Positions 24,027-33,156 of a DNA stretch of 64,000 bases are shown in pieces (position 1 is the stretch's first letter; each line of letters opens with the position of its first letter). Source of the DNA: Pelagicoccus sp. SDUM812005 (GTDB lineage: Bacteria > Verrucomicrobiota > Verrucomicrobiia > Opitutales > Opitutaceae); the NCBI RefSeq assembly GCF_031127875.1, contig NZ_JARXIA010000009.1, positions 186,001-250,000 on the forward strand, given 5' to 3'. Position numbers and translations under genes: made by a program. The notes beneath the pieces are model-generated. The model ran no database searches, was not told the DNA's origin, and was given only the letters and a program-made list of their open reading frames with translations.

Positions 24027-27000
24027 CGTTTGAAGATGGTCCATTTGAGGTTGGCGTTGAATTCGTCGCGCTTGTCGTATTCGCCTTCGATTTCGAGGTC
24101 TTCGGTCAGCTGGTAGCTGGCGTCGATGGTTTTCTTTCCTTGCTGGGAAATGTCTTGTCCGACCTCGAGGCTGAGCTTGCTAGCGGAGTCTGAGTTGCCG
24201 CCGGTGAGTTTTTTGAAGAGGCCTTTTCCGATGAAGATGCCGAGGGACGTGGCGGACTTTTGGGCGAGATTGCCTTGGGCGTTGGATACGGATCCGGTGG
24301 TGAGCAGGAGCAGGGCGTCGACCTGGCTGAGGGCGGGGTTGGAGGTGATGACGAGCTCGGGGTCTTCCACGGTGCCGGTGACGTCGAGGTTTATGTCGTA
24401 GGCGAAGAGGCGTCCTTCGGCGACGGCTTCGAGCTGGAGTTCGGAGGGCCGGTCGCGGGTGATGTAGGCTTGGCCGGTTTTGAGCTTGAGGGAGCTGGCT
24501 GGGAAGAAGATGCGGCCTGTATTGGTTTCGGCCTTACCGATGAGCAGAGGAGTGCCGAGGGTGCCTTCGAGGTCGAATTCGGCGGAGAGGGTGCCTTCGA
24601 AGAAGGAGTTGGATACGCGCAGGAATTCGTTGCCACGGATGTCGATGTCGAGTCCCCACTCGCTGAAAGGGGCTTGCTCGACGGCGAAGTAGGGCGGGCG
24701 GGAGGTGACGGTTTTGGTGGAGCTGGCTAGGAGATCGGGTTCGACGAGGAAGAGTCCCTTGGTGAGGTTGAGGGTACCTTTGAGCAGGGGAGCGTCTAGG
24801 TTTTTGGATACGAGCTGCATGTCGATGTCGCCGCTGAGGATGAGACCGTCGTCGCGGATGAGCGGGAACTCCTTGCTGGAGAAGGCGAGGTCGTAGCGTG
24901 GGTTTGCGAGGTCGTTGAGATCTGCGGAGCCTTTGAGGGTGAAGGGGCTTTTTTCCGCGAGGCCGCGGACTTCCTTGAGTTGCCAGATGCCTTTGGCGAG
25001 TTCGACTTGCCCGGAGATCTTTGAGAGGGCTCCGAGGGGCGGGAGGGGCCGGGTGGCGAGGTTTTCGACCTTGGCGGTGGCGGTGATGTCGCCGGCGTTG
25101 AGATTGATGTCGATGTGGGCCTTTCCTTCGTAGCGCATGATCTCGGGTAGCCAGCTCTTGAGGGCTTCGAGTTCCAGCAGGTCGACGCGGGCGTGGCCGG
25201 TGAGGGGCGAGAAGTCGAGCTTTTGGGTGTCCTTGACGAGGTTGAGCAGGGAGGTTTCGCCGATGGGAAGAGTGGCGTCGGCGTAGACGGCGTTTTTTCC
25301 GGCGTGGGCTTCGAGGGAGCGGATGGCGAGGCCGTCGGAGTTGGCGAGCAGGGAGGCGGAGAAGTCTTGCAGCTGGATGTTCTTGCTGGGGTCGCTGGGG
25401 TGTCGCCAGTCGAGGGAGGCGAGCTTGAAGTCGAAGTTTCCTTTGGGGTTGTTGAGGGTGCCGCTGAGTTGGGCTTTGATGACGGGGCGCTTGAGGGCGA
25501 TGGGCAGGATGGTTTCGAGGGATGCCCAGAAGTCGGGATGCGGGGAGGACTGCAGGCTGAATTCAAGGGGGGCGTCTTGGTGGATTTGCGTTCTGGGGCT
25601 GCCTTGTGACCAGTTTATGGATACGGGGAAGTGTCCTTCGGCGACGAGGATGTGCTTGGAGTCGGCCCCGATATCGAGGTGGTCGATGCTGAGGCTGTCG
25701 AGGCGCTTGGGGTCGGACTTGGCGAGCCAGGAGAGGTCGACGCTGCTGCCTTCCTTGAGGGCCCAGGATGCGGAGCCGGAAGTGGTGATTTGGGATTGGG
25801 TTTCGGTGAGGGTGGCTTGCGTATCGAAATCTTGGATGCGTAGGTTGGGGATGGGGCTAGCGAGCCAGGCGTTGAAGACGTTGGTCTCGAAGTCGATGGC
25901 GGTGGCGTGCAGGCTGAATTGGTCTGGGGTGAGGAGCAGGGAGCTGAGCTCGAGCTGTCGTCCGGTAGGGCCGGCGAGCACGATGCCGGCGGAGGCGATG
26001 GCGGTTTGGGTGAGGTCGATGGTGAGGGTGCCGGCTTCCTCGAGGGCGAGGATGGGGGAGCCGCCGTTTTCGGCGAGCGTGAGCTGGGAGAGGCTGATCT
26101 TGGCTTGCTCGGGGTTGCGTTCGAGCTCGAGGGCGAGCTCGAGCGTTTCGCTTTCGTTGGTCGCCTGGAGGTGGGCCTCGAGTTGCTGGAGCTTGCCGCT
26201 GAGGTCGGCTTGGACGGAGAAGGGGGTGGTGCTGGGCAGCTGGAGGCTGGGGGAGGCGAGGTGGCCTTCGAACTGGGGATCGGCGAGGGGGCCGACGAGG
26301 TGGAGCTCGCCTTCGATGCGTTGCCATTCCAGCGGGGGGAGGAGTTCGCGCAGGCGTTGGGATTCGTTTTCCAGCTGGAGGGTGAGCTGGGAATCGAGGA
26401 AGCGTTTTTCTTGGATGTGGTAGCCTCCGGTGAGGCTGATGGAGGATCCGGCGGCGGAGCGGATGTCGAAGGATTGGATGGTGGCTTCCTGGCCGAGCAG
26501 GTCTACCTGGGCGCTGGCGGTTTCCAGGAGGCTGTCCCAAAGGGTGATGTTCGTGCCTTGCAGGTCGGCGGTGAGGATGGGCAGGCCTTGGGGGGAGGTG
26601 CGGGTTTGCAGGAGGGCGTCGAGCTTGCCGGTGGCTTCGATGAAGGGAAGTTTTGCGAGGTCGAGCTTGGCCTCGAGCTGGGCGGTTTCGAGCGGGTTGT
26701 CGAGGGAGAAGTCGAGCCGTATGGGCTTGTCGCTCTCAACGGAGAGCCATGGGAGGTTAACGGTGGCGGTGTCGATCTGCAGGGCTTTTTGCGAGCCTTG
26801 TCCGGTGAGCAGGATGGTGGAGGATCCGCTGGGGTCGCTGGTATCGAAGCCTTCGATACGGTAGTCGAAGGCTTGGCCGTTCCAGTTGAGAAGGGCGTCG
26901 AGGGAGAGGGGCGGAGCGGAGCCCCAGAAGGTGTAGCGTTGGTCGAGCTCGAAGCTGCGGGTGGCGATTTGACCGGCGTCGGGGACGAGGGAGCGGGTCC

Positions 27001-27739
27001 AGAGGGCGTCGAGGGAGACCCGGTTTTGGAAGTTCTGCAGTTCGCCTACCAGCTTGGCCTGGGAGGTGTCGCTCTGGAGTGCGGCGTGGAGGGCGAGTTG
27101 ATGCTGGGGGACGGCGGCGTCGAGCTGCCATTGGCCGGGGGCTTGGAAGGTGGCGTCGAGCCGGGCGGCGGTTTGGGTGGGGAGGTGAGTGAGGGTGGCG
27201 GCGAGCTGGTTTGGGCTGAGCTCGATGGCTTCGATTTCGAGGGTGGCCTGGCCGTTGAGGCTGAGGGTGCCGGAGCGCAGGGATACGGAGGCGAGGTAGC
27301 TGCCCAGCTGGGCGAGGCTGTCGTCGGCGAGGGCTACGATTTCCGGGATGCTTAGCGGATCGGGAGAGTCGGGTTCCGGGGCTGGGTTTGGGGTGGAGAG
27401 TTCGACGGTCCAGTTTTCGAGGGCGAGCTGTTCGGTGGCGGGGGCGGAGGAGAAGTGCTCGAAGAGCAGCTTGGTGGGGGAGGGGAGTTCGGCTCGCTCG
27501 GCGGCGATCTGGACGCCTGCTTGTTCGGTGGCGAGCTTTTCGATGCGCCAGCGGTCCCAGGAGAGGCGCTCGACCGTTTCGATTTGCACGCCGAAGCGCT
27601 GGGCCAAGGGCTTGGCCAGCCAGGCGGACCAGATGGGAAAGCTGAGGATTCCGGCGAAGTGGAGGGCAGTCGCGGCGATAGCGAGGCGCTTGGTCTTGCG
27701 GAAGCGTGGGGGCTTGGCTGGTTTTTGCGGTTTGGACAT
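24023..27739 (-). CDS. TamB-like translocation/assembly protein (AsmA-like bridge)
   Basis: A 1238-residue protein with a single N-terminal membrane anchor (LAIAATALHFAGILSFPIW). The bulk is a long beta-rich, weakly repetitive region typical of bridge-like lipid-transfer proteins. The C-terminal 350 residues fit the DUF490/TamB domain (LAFSSKEFPLIRDDGLILSGDID..., FFPASSLKLKTGQAYI, DVTGTVEDPELVITSNPALSQVDALLLLTTG). It spans the periplasm to connect the inner membrane with TamA. It is coupled to tamA by a 4-nt overlap. Length and order match tamB homologues well. Confidence 0.9.
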   Translation of the reverse strand: MSKPQKPAKPPRFRKTKRLAIAATALHFAGILSFPIWSAWLAKPLAQRFGVQIETVERLSWDRWRIEKLATEQAGVQIAAERAELPSPTKLLFEHFSSAPATEQLALENWTVELSTPNPAPEPDSPDPLSIPEIVALADDSLAQLGSYLASVSLRSGTLSLNGQATLEIEAIELSPNQLAATLTHLPTQTAARLDATFQAPGQWQLDAAVPQHQLALHAALQSDTSQAKLVGELQNFQNRVSLDALWTRSLVPDAGQIATRSFELDQRYTFWGSAPPLSLDALLNWNGQAFDYRIEGFDTSDPSGSSTILLTGQGSQKALQIDTATVNLPWLSVESDKPIRLDFSLDNPLETAQLEAKLDLAKLPFIEATGKLDALLQTRTSPQGLPILTADLQGTNITLWDSLLETASAQVDLLGQEATIQSFDIRSAAGSSISLTGGYHIQEKRFLDSQLTLQLENESQRLRELLPPLEWQRIEGELHLVGPLADPQFEGHLASPSLQLPSTTPFSVQADLSGKLQQLEAHLQATNESETLELALELERNPEQAKISLSQLTLAENGGSPILALEEAGTLTIDLTQTAIASAGIVLAGPTGRQLELSSLLLTPDQFSLHATAIDFETNVFNAWLASPIPNLRIQDFDTQATLTETQSQITTSGSASWALKEGSSVDLSWLAKSDPKRLDSLSIDHLDIGADSKHILVAEGHFPVSINWSQGSPRTQIHQDAPLEFSLQSSPHPDFWASLETILPIALKRPVIKAQLSGTLNNPKGNFDFKLASLDWRHPSDPSKNIQLQDFSASLLANSDGLAIRSLEAHAGKNAVYADATLPIGETSLLNLVKDTQKLDFSPLTGHARVDLLELEALKSWLPEIMRYEGKAHIDINLNAGDITATAKVENLATRPLPPLGALSKISGQVELAKGIWQLKEVRGLAEKSPFTLKGSADLNDLANPRYDLAFSSKEFPLIRDDGLILSGDIDMQLVSKNLDAPLLKGTLNLTKGLFLVEPDLLASSTKTVTSRPPYFAVEQAPFSEWGLDIDIRGNEFLRVSNSFFEGTLSAEFDLEGTLGTPLLIGKAETNTGRIFFPASSLKLKTGQAYITRDRPSELQLEAVAEGRLFAYDINLDVTGTVEDPELVITSNPALSQVDALLLLTTGSVSNAQGNLAQKSATSLGIFIGKGLFKKLTGGNSDSASKLSLEVGQDISQQGKKTIDASYQLTEDLEIEGEYDKRDEFNANLKWTIFKR

Positions 27740-27762
27740 CGAACGAGTTGGCGGGCGCTAGG

Positions 27763-28872
27763 TCAGGATACGGTGAGATGGAATGGGATGGATGCGAGGC
27801 TTTGGCCGTTTATGAGCAGTTCGATGGTGTTGGTCCCCGTATAGTACTTGCGGGTGGTGATTGGTTTCAAATGGAAGCTTTTCTGGAGGTATCTTTTCGC
27901 TCCGGGGCCGAGGGTGAGAGAATTTCCCTTGAAGACTTTGGGAGCGGTTTGGCCGTTGGCCTTCACGAGGTGGAAGCGGTAGTCGACGATGAGCTCTTGA
28001 GCTTGGCGGGCGGTGGAGTGGAGTTCGAGCGATAGGGTGAGCTTTTGTCCGAGCTGGATAGCGTCGGGGCTGGCGGCGAAGGCGTGGACCTTGAGCTGGG
28101 GCGTTCCGTAGCCCAGGAGGGCAAGGCAGCGGGGGTAGCCTTGCTTGATGAGGCTGCGGCAGGCGTGCCGGAGTAGCTGCTGGCGCTGGGGGCCGGCCTG
28201 GGGAAGCCAGGCTTCGATGGTGTCGAGCATGAGTTCGGGATTGTCCTTGGAGATGTCGTTCAGGTTGTTGGCGACGGAGCGCCTCACGTACAACGAAGGG
28301 TCGTCCTTGAGGATTTCGAGAAGTGGCAGGACGGGACGCGGGTCTTGCACGAAGGCGGGGATTTGCTCGCCCCAGGGCAGGCGGGGGCGGGTGCCTTCGG
28401 AGACGAGGCGGCGCAGGTTGGGGTCGGGGTCCTTGGCCCAGCGCTTGAGGTGGGGGAACACTTTTTGGGGCTGGTGGATGAGGAGGACGCGGATGCCGAA
28501 TTCGGCGGTGAAGCGTTTGGTGACTTCGGGGATGAGCTTGAGGGAGGCGTCGACCGCTTCCAGCGCGTGGGCGGTGAGCAGGGAGTTGAGGGGCATGTAG
28601 ACCCAGCCGTCGAGGGAGTCGTCTTCCTCGAGGGTGGGCAGCGGCAGGATGGCTTGCCGGACGGTCTCCATGGCTTGGCTCGGGTCGCGGGGGAGCTCTT
28701 GCCAGAGTTGGGCGGCGATGAGCTGGGCGCGCTGCTTGAGCTCGAGGCTGTCGAGGGACGCGAGGCAGCTTTTCTCGAAGCGCTTGTCGGCGAACTTTGG
28801 ATACGCGTCCTTGACGGCTTGGGCGAGGGTGCGGACGACGGTGGCGTTGATAAAGTTCTTAAACGGCTCCAT
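27763..28872 (-). CDS. DNA alkylation repair protein, AlkC/AlkD HEAT-repeat family
   Basis: A 369-residue protein. Residues 1-235 are HEAT-like helical repeats with the family-typical FGIRVLLIHQPQKVFPHLKRWAKDPDPNLRRLVSEGTRPRLPW and YVRRSVANNLNDISKDNPEL. This is the AlkC/AlkD monofunctional glycosylase fold that removes 3-alkyl and 7-alkyl purines. Residues 250-369 are beta-rich and fit the Ig-like domain found at the C-terminus of some AlkC proteins. Its start lies inside the 3' end of the mscS-like gene (14-nt overlap), so the two are co-transcribed, which is functionally unexpected. Confidence 0.78.
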   Translation of the reverse strand: MEPFKNFINATVVRTLAQAVKDAYPKFADKRFEKSCLASLDSLELKQRAQLIAAQLWQELPRDPSQAMETVRQAILPLPTLEEDDSLDGWVYMPLNSLLTAHALEAVDASLKLIPEVTKRFTAEFGIRVLLIHQPQKVFPHLKRWAKDPDPNLRRLVSEGTRPRLPWGEQIPAFVQDPRPVLPLLEILKDDPSLYVRRSVANNLNDISKDNPELMLDTIEAWLPQAGPQRQQLLRHACRSLIKQGYPRCLALLGYGTPQLKVHAFAASPDAIQLGQKLTLSLELHSTARQAQELIVDYRFHLVKANGQTAPKVFKGNSLTLGPGAKRYLQKSFHLKPITTRKYYTGTNTIELLINGQSLASIPFHLTVS

Positions 28873-29440
28873 CGTCGTCCTTCTTCTCCTTCTCTTCCAG
28901 CATCTTTTGGTAGTCGGAGGGGCTGAGGATGGTGATGAGCTTTTGCACGGCGACGTTGGCGGGGAGGGTGATGTAGGAGCCGCCGTCGGTTTGGATCTTC
29001 AGGTACATGAGGGTGACGTCCTTGAGGATGCCGCAGTACTTGGGTTCGCTTTCGATGAGGAGGCGGTCGCCGATGCGGTAGGGGAAGGTGAAGAAGAGGA
29101 TGATGCTGGCGGTGACGTTGCTGAGGATGGACCAGTGGGCGAAGAAGGCGATGCCGACGAGGGCGAAGAAGGAGCTGGTGGCGACGAAGAGGCCTTGGAT
29201 CCCGTCGCCGAGGATGTTGGAGATGATGGCGATGGAGATCATGTAGATGACCGTTTGGCCTGCCTTGGAGATGCCGGCGCTGCGCTGGGGGGCGAAGCGG
29301 TGGCGTTCGCTGGTGTGGTCGATGTAGCGGCGGAAGAGGCGGATCGAGAAGTAGGTGAGAAGGACGACGAGTAGGGTGACGCCGGTTTTGATCAGGCCTT
29401 CGCTGCTCTCGTTGATGAAATTCAAGATGGAATCTTTCAT
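28859..29440 (-). CDS. MscS-type mechanosensitive channel (small)
   Basis: A 193-residue protein from the ATG at 29438-29440; the longer upstream frame is antisense to the divergent EamA gene. It has one N-terminal helix and then a pore-region pair (SIAIISNILGDGIQGLFVATSSFFALVGIAFFAHWSILSN). The MscS beta domain follows (FFTFPYRIGDRLLIE, GILKDVTLMYLKIQTDGGSYITLPAN). It lacks most of the C-terminal alpha/beta cage of E. coli MscS and ends in a charged coiled coil. It probably gates ion or osmolyte release under osmotic downshift. Confidence 0.87.
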   Translation of the reverse strand: MKDSILNFINESSEGLIKTGVTLLVVLLTYFSIRLFRRYIDHTSERHRFAPQRSAGISKAGQTVIYMISIAIISNILGDGIQGLFVATSSFFALVGIAFFAHWSILSNVTASIILFFTFPYRIGDRLLIESEPKYCGILKDVTLMYLKIQTDGGSYITLPANVAVQKLITILSPSDYQKMLEEKEKKDDDGAV

Positions 29441-29575
29441 GGTTTGCGGCGGATTTAGAGGATCGGGGCGGGCAGTGCGATGCTGAAAACGCGCAATGGA
29501 GAGGAAGGAGCATCTCGGCGCGGCTTTGAAATGAGTTGTGGCGCGGGGCGAGCTGTGGCTAGTGGGGCGGGACAG

Positions 29576-30472
29576 ATGACTTGGGTTTACGAAGCTGTAG
29601 CGAGCGCCTTGTTTCTCGGGGTGTACGACGTGTTCAAGAAGCATTCCGTGAATGGGAATGCGGTGATTCCGACCCTGTTCATCAGCGTGGTGTCGGGAGC
29701 GTCGCTGTGGGCTCCTTGGGTGGTCTGGTCGGCGTGGGGCGAGGTGCCGTTCGCTATGCTGGAGGTAGATTCCTTGGGCTGGGCGGATCACTTGCGGCTG
29801 CTGCTCAAGTCGACGATCGTATCCGTTTCTTGGGTGCTGGCCTATTTCGCCTTGAAGCACCTGCCGGTATCCCTGGCGGGCGGGATTCGGGCGACGGGGC
29901 CGCTGTGGACGCTTTTGGCGGCGGTGGTGATCTTTACCGAGCGTCCGAACGGGATGCAGTGGGCGGGCATCGTAGTAACGCTGGCGTCCTTCGTGGCCTT
30001 GTCCTTTGCGGGGCGAAAGGAAGGCTTGGTCTTCCATCGCAACAAGTGGGTTTTCCTGATGATCGGCGGGACTTTGGCCGGTACGGTGAGCGGGCTCTAC
30101 GACAAGTACCTGATGGGCACGCTCGGCTATCGGGCCTCGACGGTGCAGGCTTGGTTTTCCATTTACCTGGTGGTGGTGATGCTGCCGATGATGATCGGCT
30201 GGTGGCAGCACTGGTGGCCGCGCGGCCGCTTCCAATGGCGTTGGACCATGCCGATGATCGGGGTGACGCTGCTGGTGGCCGACTACCTGTACTTCGAGGC
30301 TTTGCGGGACGAGGACGCGATGATTTCGGTGGTGTCCTGCCTGCGCCGAGGTGGCGTGCTGGTGAGCTTCGCTTCCGGCTACCTGCTGTTCAGGGAGCGC
30401 AACTATCGGGCGAAGACACCCTGCGTGCTGGGGATCTTGCTCGGGGTGGTTTTGATCGTGCTGGCCCGCTAG
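29576..30472 (+). CDS. EamA/DMT-superfamily transporter
   Basis: A 298-residue protein from the ATG at 29576 (MTWVYEAVASALFLGVYDV); the in-frame codons before it read as non-coding. It has ten predicted helices in two halves, with the drug/metabolite family signature in the first (VSWVLAYFALKHLPVSLAGGIRATGPLWTLLAAVVIFTERP) and in the second (ALRDEDAMISVVSCLRRGGVLVSFASGYLLFRERN). The substrate is unknown. It is divergent from mscS, and a MarR regulator follows after 113 nt with its own promoter. Confidence 0.85.
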   Translation: MTWVYEAVASALFLGVYDVFKKHSVNGNAVIPTLFISVVSGASLWAPWVVWSAWGEVPFAMLEVDSLGWADHLRLLLKSTIVSVSWVLAYFALKHLPVSLAGGIRATGPLWTLLAAVVIFTERPNGMQWAGIVVTLASFVALSFAGRKEGLVFHRNKWVFLMIGGTLAGTVSGLYDKYLMGTLGYRASTVQAWFSIYLVVVMLPMMIGWWQHWWPRGRFQWRWTMPMIGVTLLVADYLYFEALRDEDAMISVVSCLRRGGVLVSFASGYLLFRERNYRAKTPCVLGILLGVVLIVLAR

Positions 30473-30511
30473 GGCAGAAGGTTTCCTCGCCCCTAAAATC
30501 TATCGGTAGGC

Positions 30512-30565
30512 TTGACAGAGCCAAGCTTCGCGAAAAAGGTTCGTACACGAATGATTCGTGTCGAA
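30512..30565 (+). promoter_or_regulatory. Promoter and palindromic operator of the MarR-type gene
   Basis: A -35-like TTGACA (30512-30517) is followed by the palindrome TTCGTA-CACGAAT-G-ATTCGTG-TCGAA (30540-30565). Its inner 7-1-7 repeat is perfect and its outer arms match with one base missing. It ends 20 nt before the marR ATG. That is the position expected of a MarR autoregulatory operator. The -10 is not obvious. Confidence 0.6.
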
Positions 30566-30585
30566 ACAGTTCGGGGGCTTTGCGG

Positions 30586-31197
30586 ATGAGCCAGGAATTA
30601 GAGACAGATGAGGCTCCTCTTTTGCCTGCGGGCGAGGTGGAGGAGGTGCTGCCGGTGTTGCCCCGGGAGCGCTACGACTTGAGGATTCTGAGCTCGTTGC
30701 GTCGCATCGTGCGCTCGATCGACAGCCATTCGCGTCGGCTCGCGACGCAGAGCGGCATGACGGTGCCGCAGCTTTTGTGCATGCTGAAGCTGGACGAGCT
30801 GGGACCGCTTGAGGTCAAGGACTTGGCGAACGAGCTTTTCCTCAGTCCGAGCACGACGGTGGGGATTGTGGACCGTTTGGAAAAGAGCGGAGCTCTGGCC
30901 CGGGAACGTTCGGTGCGAGACCGACGTCGGGTCCGCGTGACCTTGACTGAGAAGGGACGGAAGATGGTGGAGGCCTCACCGTCGCCGCTGCAGGAGAATT
31001 TAATAGACGCGATCGAGAAGCTTCCCGAGTTGGAGCGAGCAACCATCGCGCTTTCCTTAGAGAAACTGATCGAGTGCATCGATGCCCCGCTGCAGGGGGC
31101 GGTCGATAGCCCGACGGCGCCCATTCTCGAAACGACGGCAGACTTGAAGGGGAACGGTCGCGTTTCCCCGAAGTCACCCGAACGGACCGAATCCTAA
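30586..31197 (+). CDS. MarR-family transcriptional regulator
   Basis: A 203-residue protein from the ATG at 30586 (MSQELETDEAPLLP). A winged helix-turn-helix spans about residues 45-145: VPQLLCMLKLDELGPLEVKDLANELFLSPSTTVGIVDRLEKSGALARERSVRDRRRVRVTLTEKG, a textbook MarR domain with the DxRxxR wing. The 60-residue C-terminal extension is unusual for the family. It lies just upstream of the carbamoyl/amide-metabolising operon and probably controls it and itself through the palindrome before its start. Confidence 0.92.
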   Translation: MSQELETDEAPLLPAGEVEEVLPVLPRERYDLRILSSLRRIVRSIDSHSRRLATQSGMTVPQLLCMLKLDELGPLEVKDLANELFLSPSTTVGIVDRLEKSGALARERSVRDRRRVRVTLTEKGRKMVEASPSPLQENLIDAIEKLPELERATIALSLEKLIECIDAPLQGAVDSPTAPILETTADLKGNGRVSPKSPERTES

Positions 31198-31221
31198 CCT
31201 CCTTGTAACACCCTCGTAGAA

Positions 31222-31716
31222 ATGAACCACGCTCTCATTCGCATGAGAACGCAGTTTCGCACGGTCGCTGCGTTTCTGTTTGTAGCCATATTGCAACTAC
31301 CGATTGCCTTAGGCGAAGGCTTTTTGGAGCCGGAGGGCTCGAGCTACCGGACCGATGACGGAACGGTGCCGCTGGTGTGGGGAGAGACGGAACGGAACCT
31401 TTCTGGGGATCGCGTCTACGAGGTGCGTCGCTGGGGACTGGATGCTTCTGGCCTTGGGCAACTTGTCTACGAAGGGGAGGACACGGCCTCCTTCGTTTCC
31501 GGCCTAGGGGAGGGCGATTATGTATTTCGTATTCGTTCGAAAGCGAAAGGCGATGCGTATCCAGATTGGGGAGACGAAGGTCTTAATGTGACGGTTGACT
31601 ATATCGACATGGCGATCGTATGGCCGCTGATGGGGGCGGGAGCGCTTAGCTTCGTTGTATTGATCGGTACCATCGCGCTCGGTCGCCGGGCTACGGAAGG
31701 AAGTGAGAGCTCCTAG
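31222..31716 (+). CDS. Small membrane-anchored protein with fibronectin-type-III-like domain
   Basis: A 164-residue protein with a signal peptide ending near ALGEG. One beta-sandwich-like domain follows (YRTDDGTVPLVWGETERNLSGDRVYEVRRWG ... GDYVFRIRSKAKGDAYPDWGDEGLNVTV), with the WG-E and Y-x-F-R-I-R pattern of Fn3 domains. A C-terminal transmembrane helix comes next (AIVWPLMGAGALSFVVLIGTIALG). It ends 12 nt before the symporter gene. It may be an accessory subunit or substrate-capturing partner of the symporter; that is inference, and I know of no characterised homologue. Confidence 0.65.
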   Translation: MNHALIRMRTQFRTVAAFLFVAILQLPIALGEGFLEPEGSSYRTDDGTVPLVWGETERNLSGDRVYEVRRWGLDASGLGQLVYEGEDTASFVSGLGEGDYVFRIRSKAKGDAYPDWGDEGLNVTVDYIDMAIVWPLMGAGALSFVVLIGTIALGRRATEGSESS

Positions 31717-31728
31717 AGCGAAATCGAG

Positions 31729-33156
31729 ATGAACCAAGAAGAAACGATATTGGATCCGAACGTAGGGTGGGCCTTGCTGCTCGCTTTTGGAATTCTGTGG
31801 GTCGGGCTGGGGCTGTACTGGGGACGCAAGTCGAAGAGCCTCGATGGCTTCATGTTGGCCGGAAGAAACGTGGGCATAGCCTTCGGCTCGGCCACGGCGA
31901 TGGCGACTTGGGTGACCTCCAATACGATCATGGTGGTGCCTCAGTTTGGTTTGAAGATGGGAGTCTGGGGATTGCTCGCCTTCACGACTGCGAGCTTCGG
32001 CTTGTTCCTGTTCGCTCCGATGGCGGCTCGTATCCGAAATCTCATGCCACGTGGCTTTACTTCCGGCGACTTTATCCGTTTGCGCTACGGCAAGGTGGCT
32101 TGGTCGGTCTTCTTGGGAATCTCGCTGTTCTATTCGATGGCTTGGCTCGTATCGATGGCGATGGCGGGCGGCATCGTGCTGGAGGCCTTGGCAGGAATAA
32201 ACTACAAGTACGGGATGAGCATGATCTTGCTGGTCTGCGTGTTGTATACCTTGGTGGGCGGGCTCTACGCGGTGATCGGGACCGACTTTATCCAGAGCGT
32301 GGTAATCTTGATCGGGATCATCGCAGTGGCGATCGCGGCCCTGTCGCGCATCGACCTTGGCAACGCTTACGAGACTTCGGTGCAAACCCAGCCAGCCCTG
32401 TTCGACGCTTTGCTGCCGGTGGCGCTGCTGTCCTTGTTCAATAACATGTTTTTCGGTTTCGGGGAGGTTTTCCATAACAACGTTTGGTGGAGCCGAGCTT
32501 TTGCGATTCGCAAGAAGGTGGTAGCGAAGGCATTTTCGCTGGCCGGGCTGCTTTGGTTGCCGATCCCCTTGGCGGTCGGCTTTTCGGCTCTGTTCAGCAA
32601 CAGTCTCGGTATCAACATTACGGATATAGATATGACGGGACCCTTGATCGCTGGCGAGTTGCTGGGTTCCGCGGGGGCGGTCGTGCTTTTTGTTGTTATC
32701 TTTTGTTCGCTGGGATCGAGCATCGACAGCTTGCTGGCGGCGACCTCTGACTTGCTGGCGGAAGACGTGTACAAGAAGATGTTCAACCCCGGGGTGAGCG
32801 ATGCCCGCCTGCGTTCGATTTCGACGGTGATCATTGTCGGGTTGGGGCTGGTGACGTGGTTGATCTGCCTGCCGCGGATCGGGAACCTTATGTCGGTGCT
32901 CTTTTTCGCAGGGCCCTTTGTTGGGAGCGCGGTTTGGCCAGTGGTGACCGGCTTGTATTGGAAACGGTCCAATGAGCTGGGCGCGGTGCTTTCGATGCTT
33001 TGCGGGTCTGCCGTGGGTCTGTATTCGTACTTTGAATATGGTTGGTATACGGCTTCCTTGGTGGCGACGATTGTATCGATGCTCATTACCTTCGGCTCGA
33101 TCGCTTTGTCGAAGACGCATTTTCAATGGAGTAAACTGAACGAGGAGAAATTGTAA
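31729..33156 (+). CDS. Sodium:solute symporter (SSS family), substrate unknown
   Basis: A 475-residue protein with about 13 helices. SSS features include SLDGFMLAGRNVGIAFGSATAMATWVTSNTIM and the conserved FCSLGSSIDSLLAATSDLLAEDVYKK. It resembles the solute-symporter branch that includes urea/polyamine (DUR3-like) carriers. As the transporter of an operon of carbamoyl- and amide-processing enzymes, it probably imports a nitrogen-rich compound such as a ureido or amide metabolite. The stop overlaps the next small ORF by one nucleotide (TAATG). Confidence 0.88.
   Translation: MNQEETILDPNVGWALLLAFGILWVGLGLYWGRKSKSLDGFMLAGRNVGIAFGSATAMATWVTSNTIMVVPQFGLKMGVWGLLAFTTASFGLFLFAPMAARIRNLMPRGFTSGDFIRLRYGKVAWSVFLGISLFYSMAWLVSMAMAGGIVLEALAGINYKYGMSMILLVCVLYTLVGGLYAVIGTDFIQSVVILIGIIAVAIAALSRIDLGNAYETSVQTQPALFDALLPVALLSLFNNMFFGFGEVFHNNVWWSRAFAIRKKVVAKAFSLAGLLWLPIPLAVGFSALFSNSLGINITDIDMTGPLIAGELLGSAGAVVLFVVIFCSLGSSIDSLLAATSDLLAEDVYKKMFNPGVSDARLRSISTVIIVGLGLVTWLICLPRIGNLMSVLFFAGPFVGSAVWPVVTGLYWKRSNELGAVLSMLCGSAVGLYSYFEYGWYTASLVATIVSMLITFGSIALSKTHFQWSKLNEEKL

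Noticed and set aside
25907-27355. 482-codon open frame antisense to tamB
   Set aside because: Composition is Gly/Glu/Val-rich, as produced opposite a high-GC gene; tamB on the other strand is clearly coding.
29581-30585. Long open frame running into the MarR gene (over 300 codons upstream of its ATG)
   Set aside because: It overlaps the EamA transporter gene in another frame, has Gly/Arg-rich composition, and only the part from 30586 reads as a MarR protein.
31504-33126. 540-codon open frame antisense to the symporter
   Set aside because: His/Arg/Gln-rich shadow of a membrane-protein gene; no domain.
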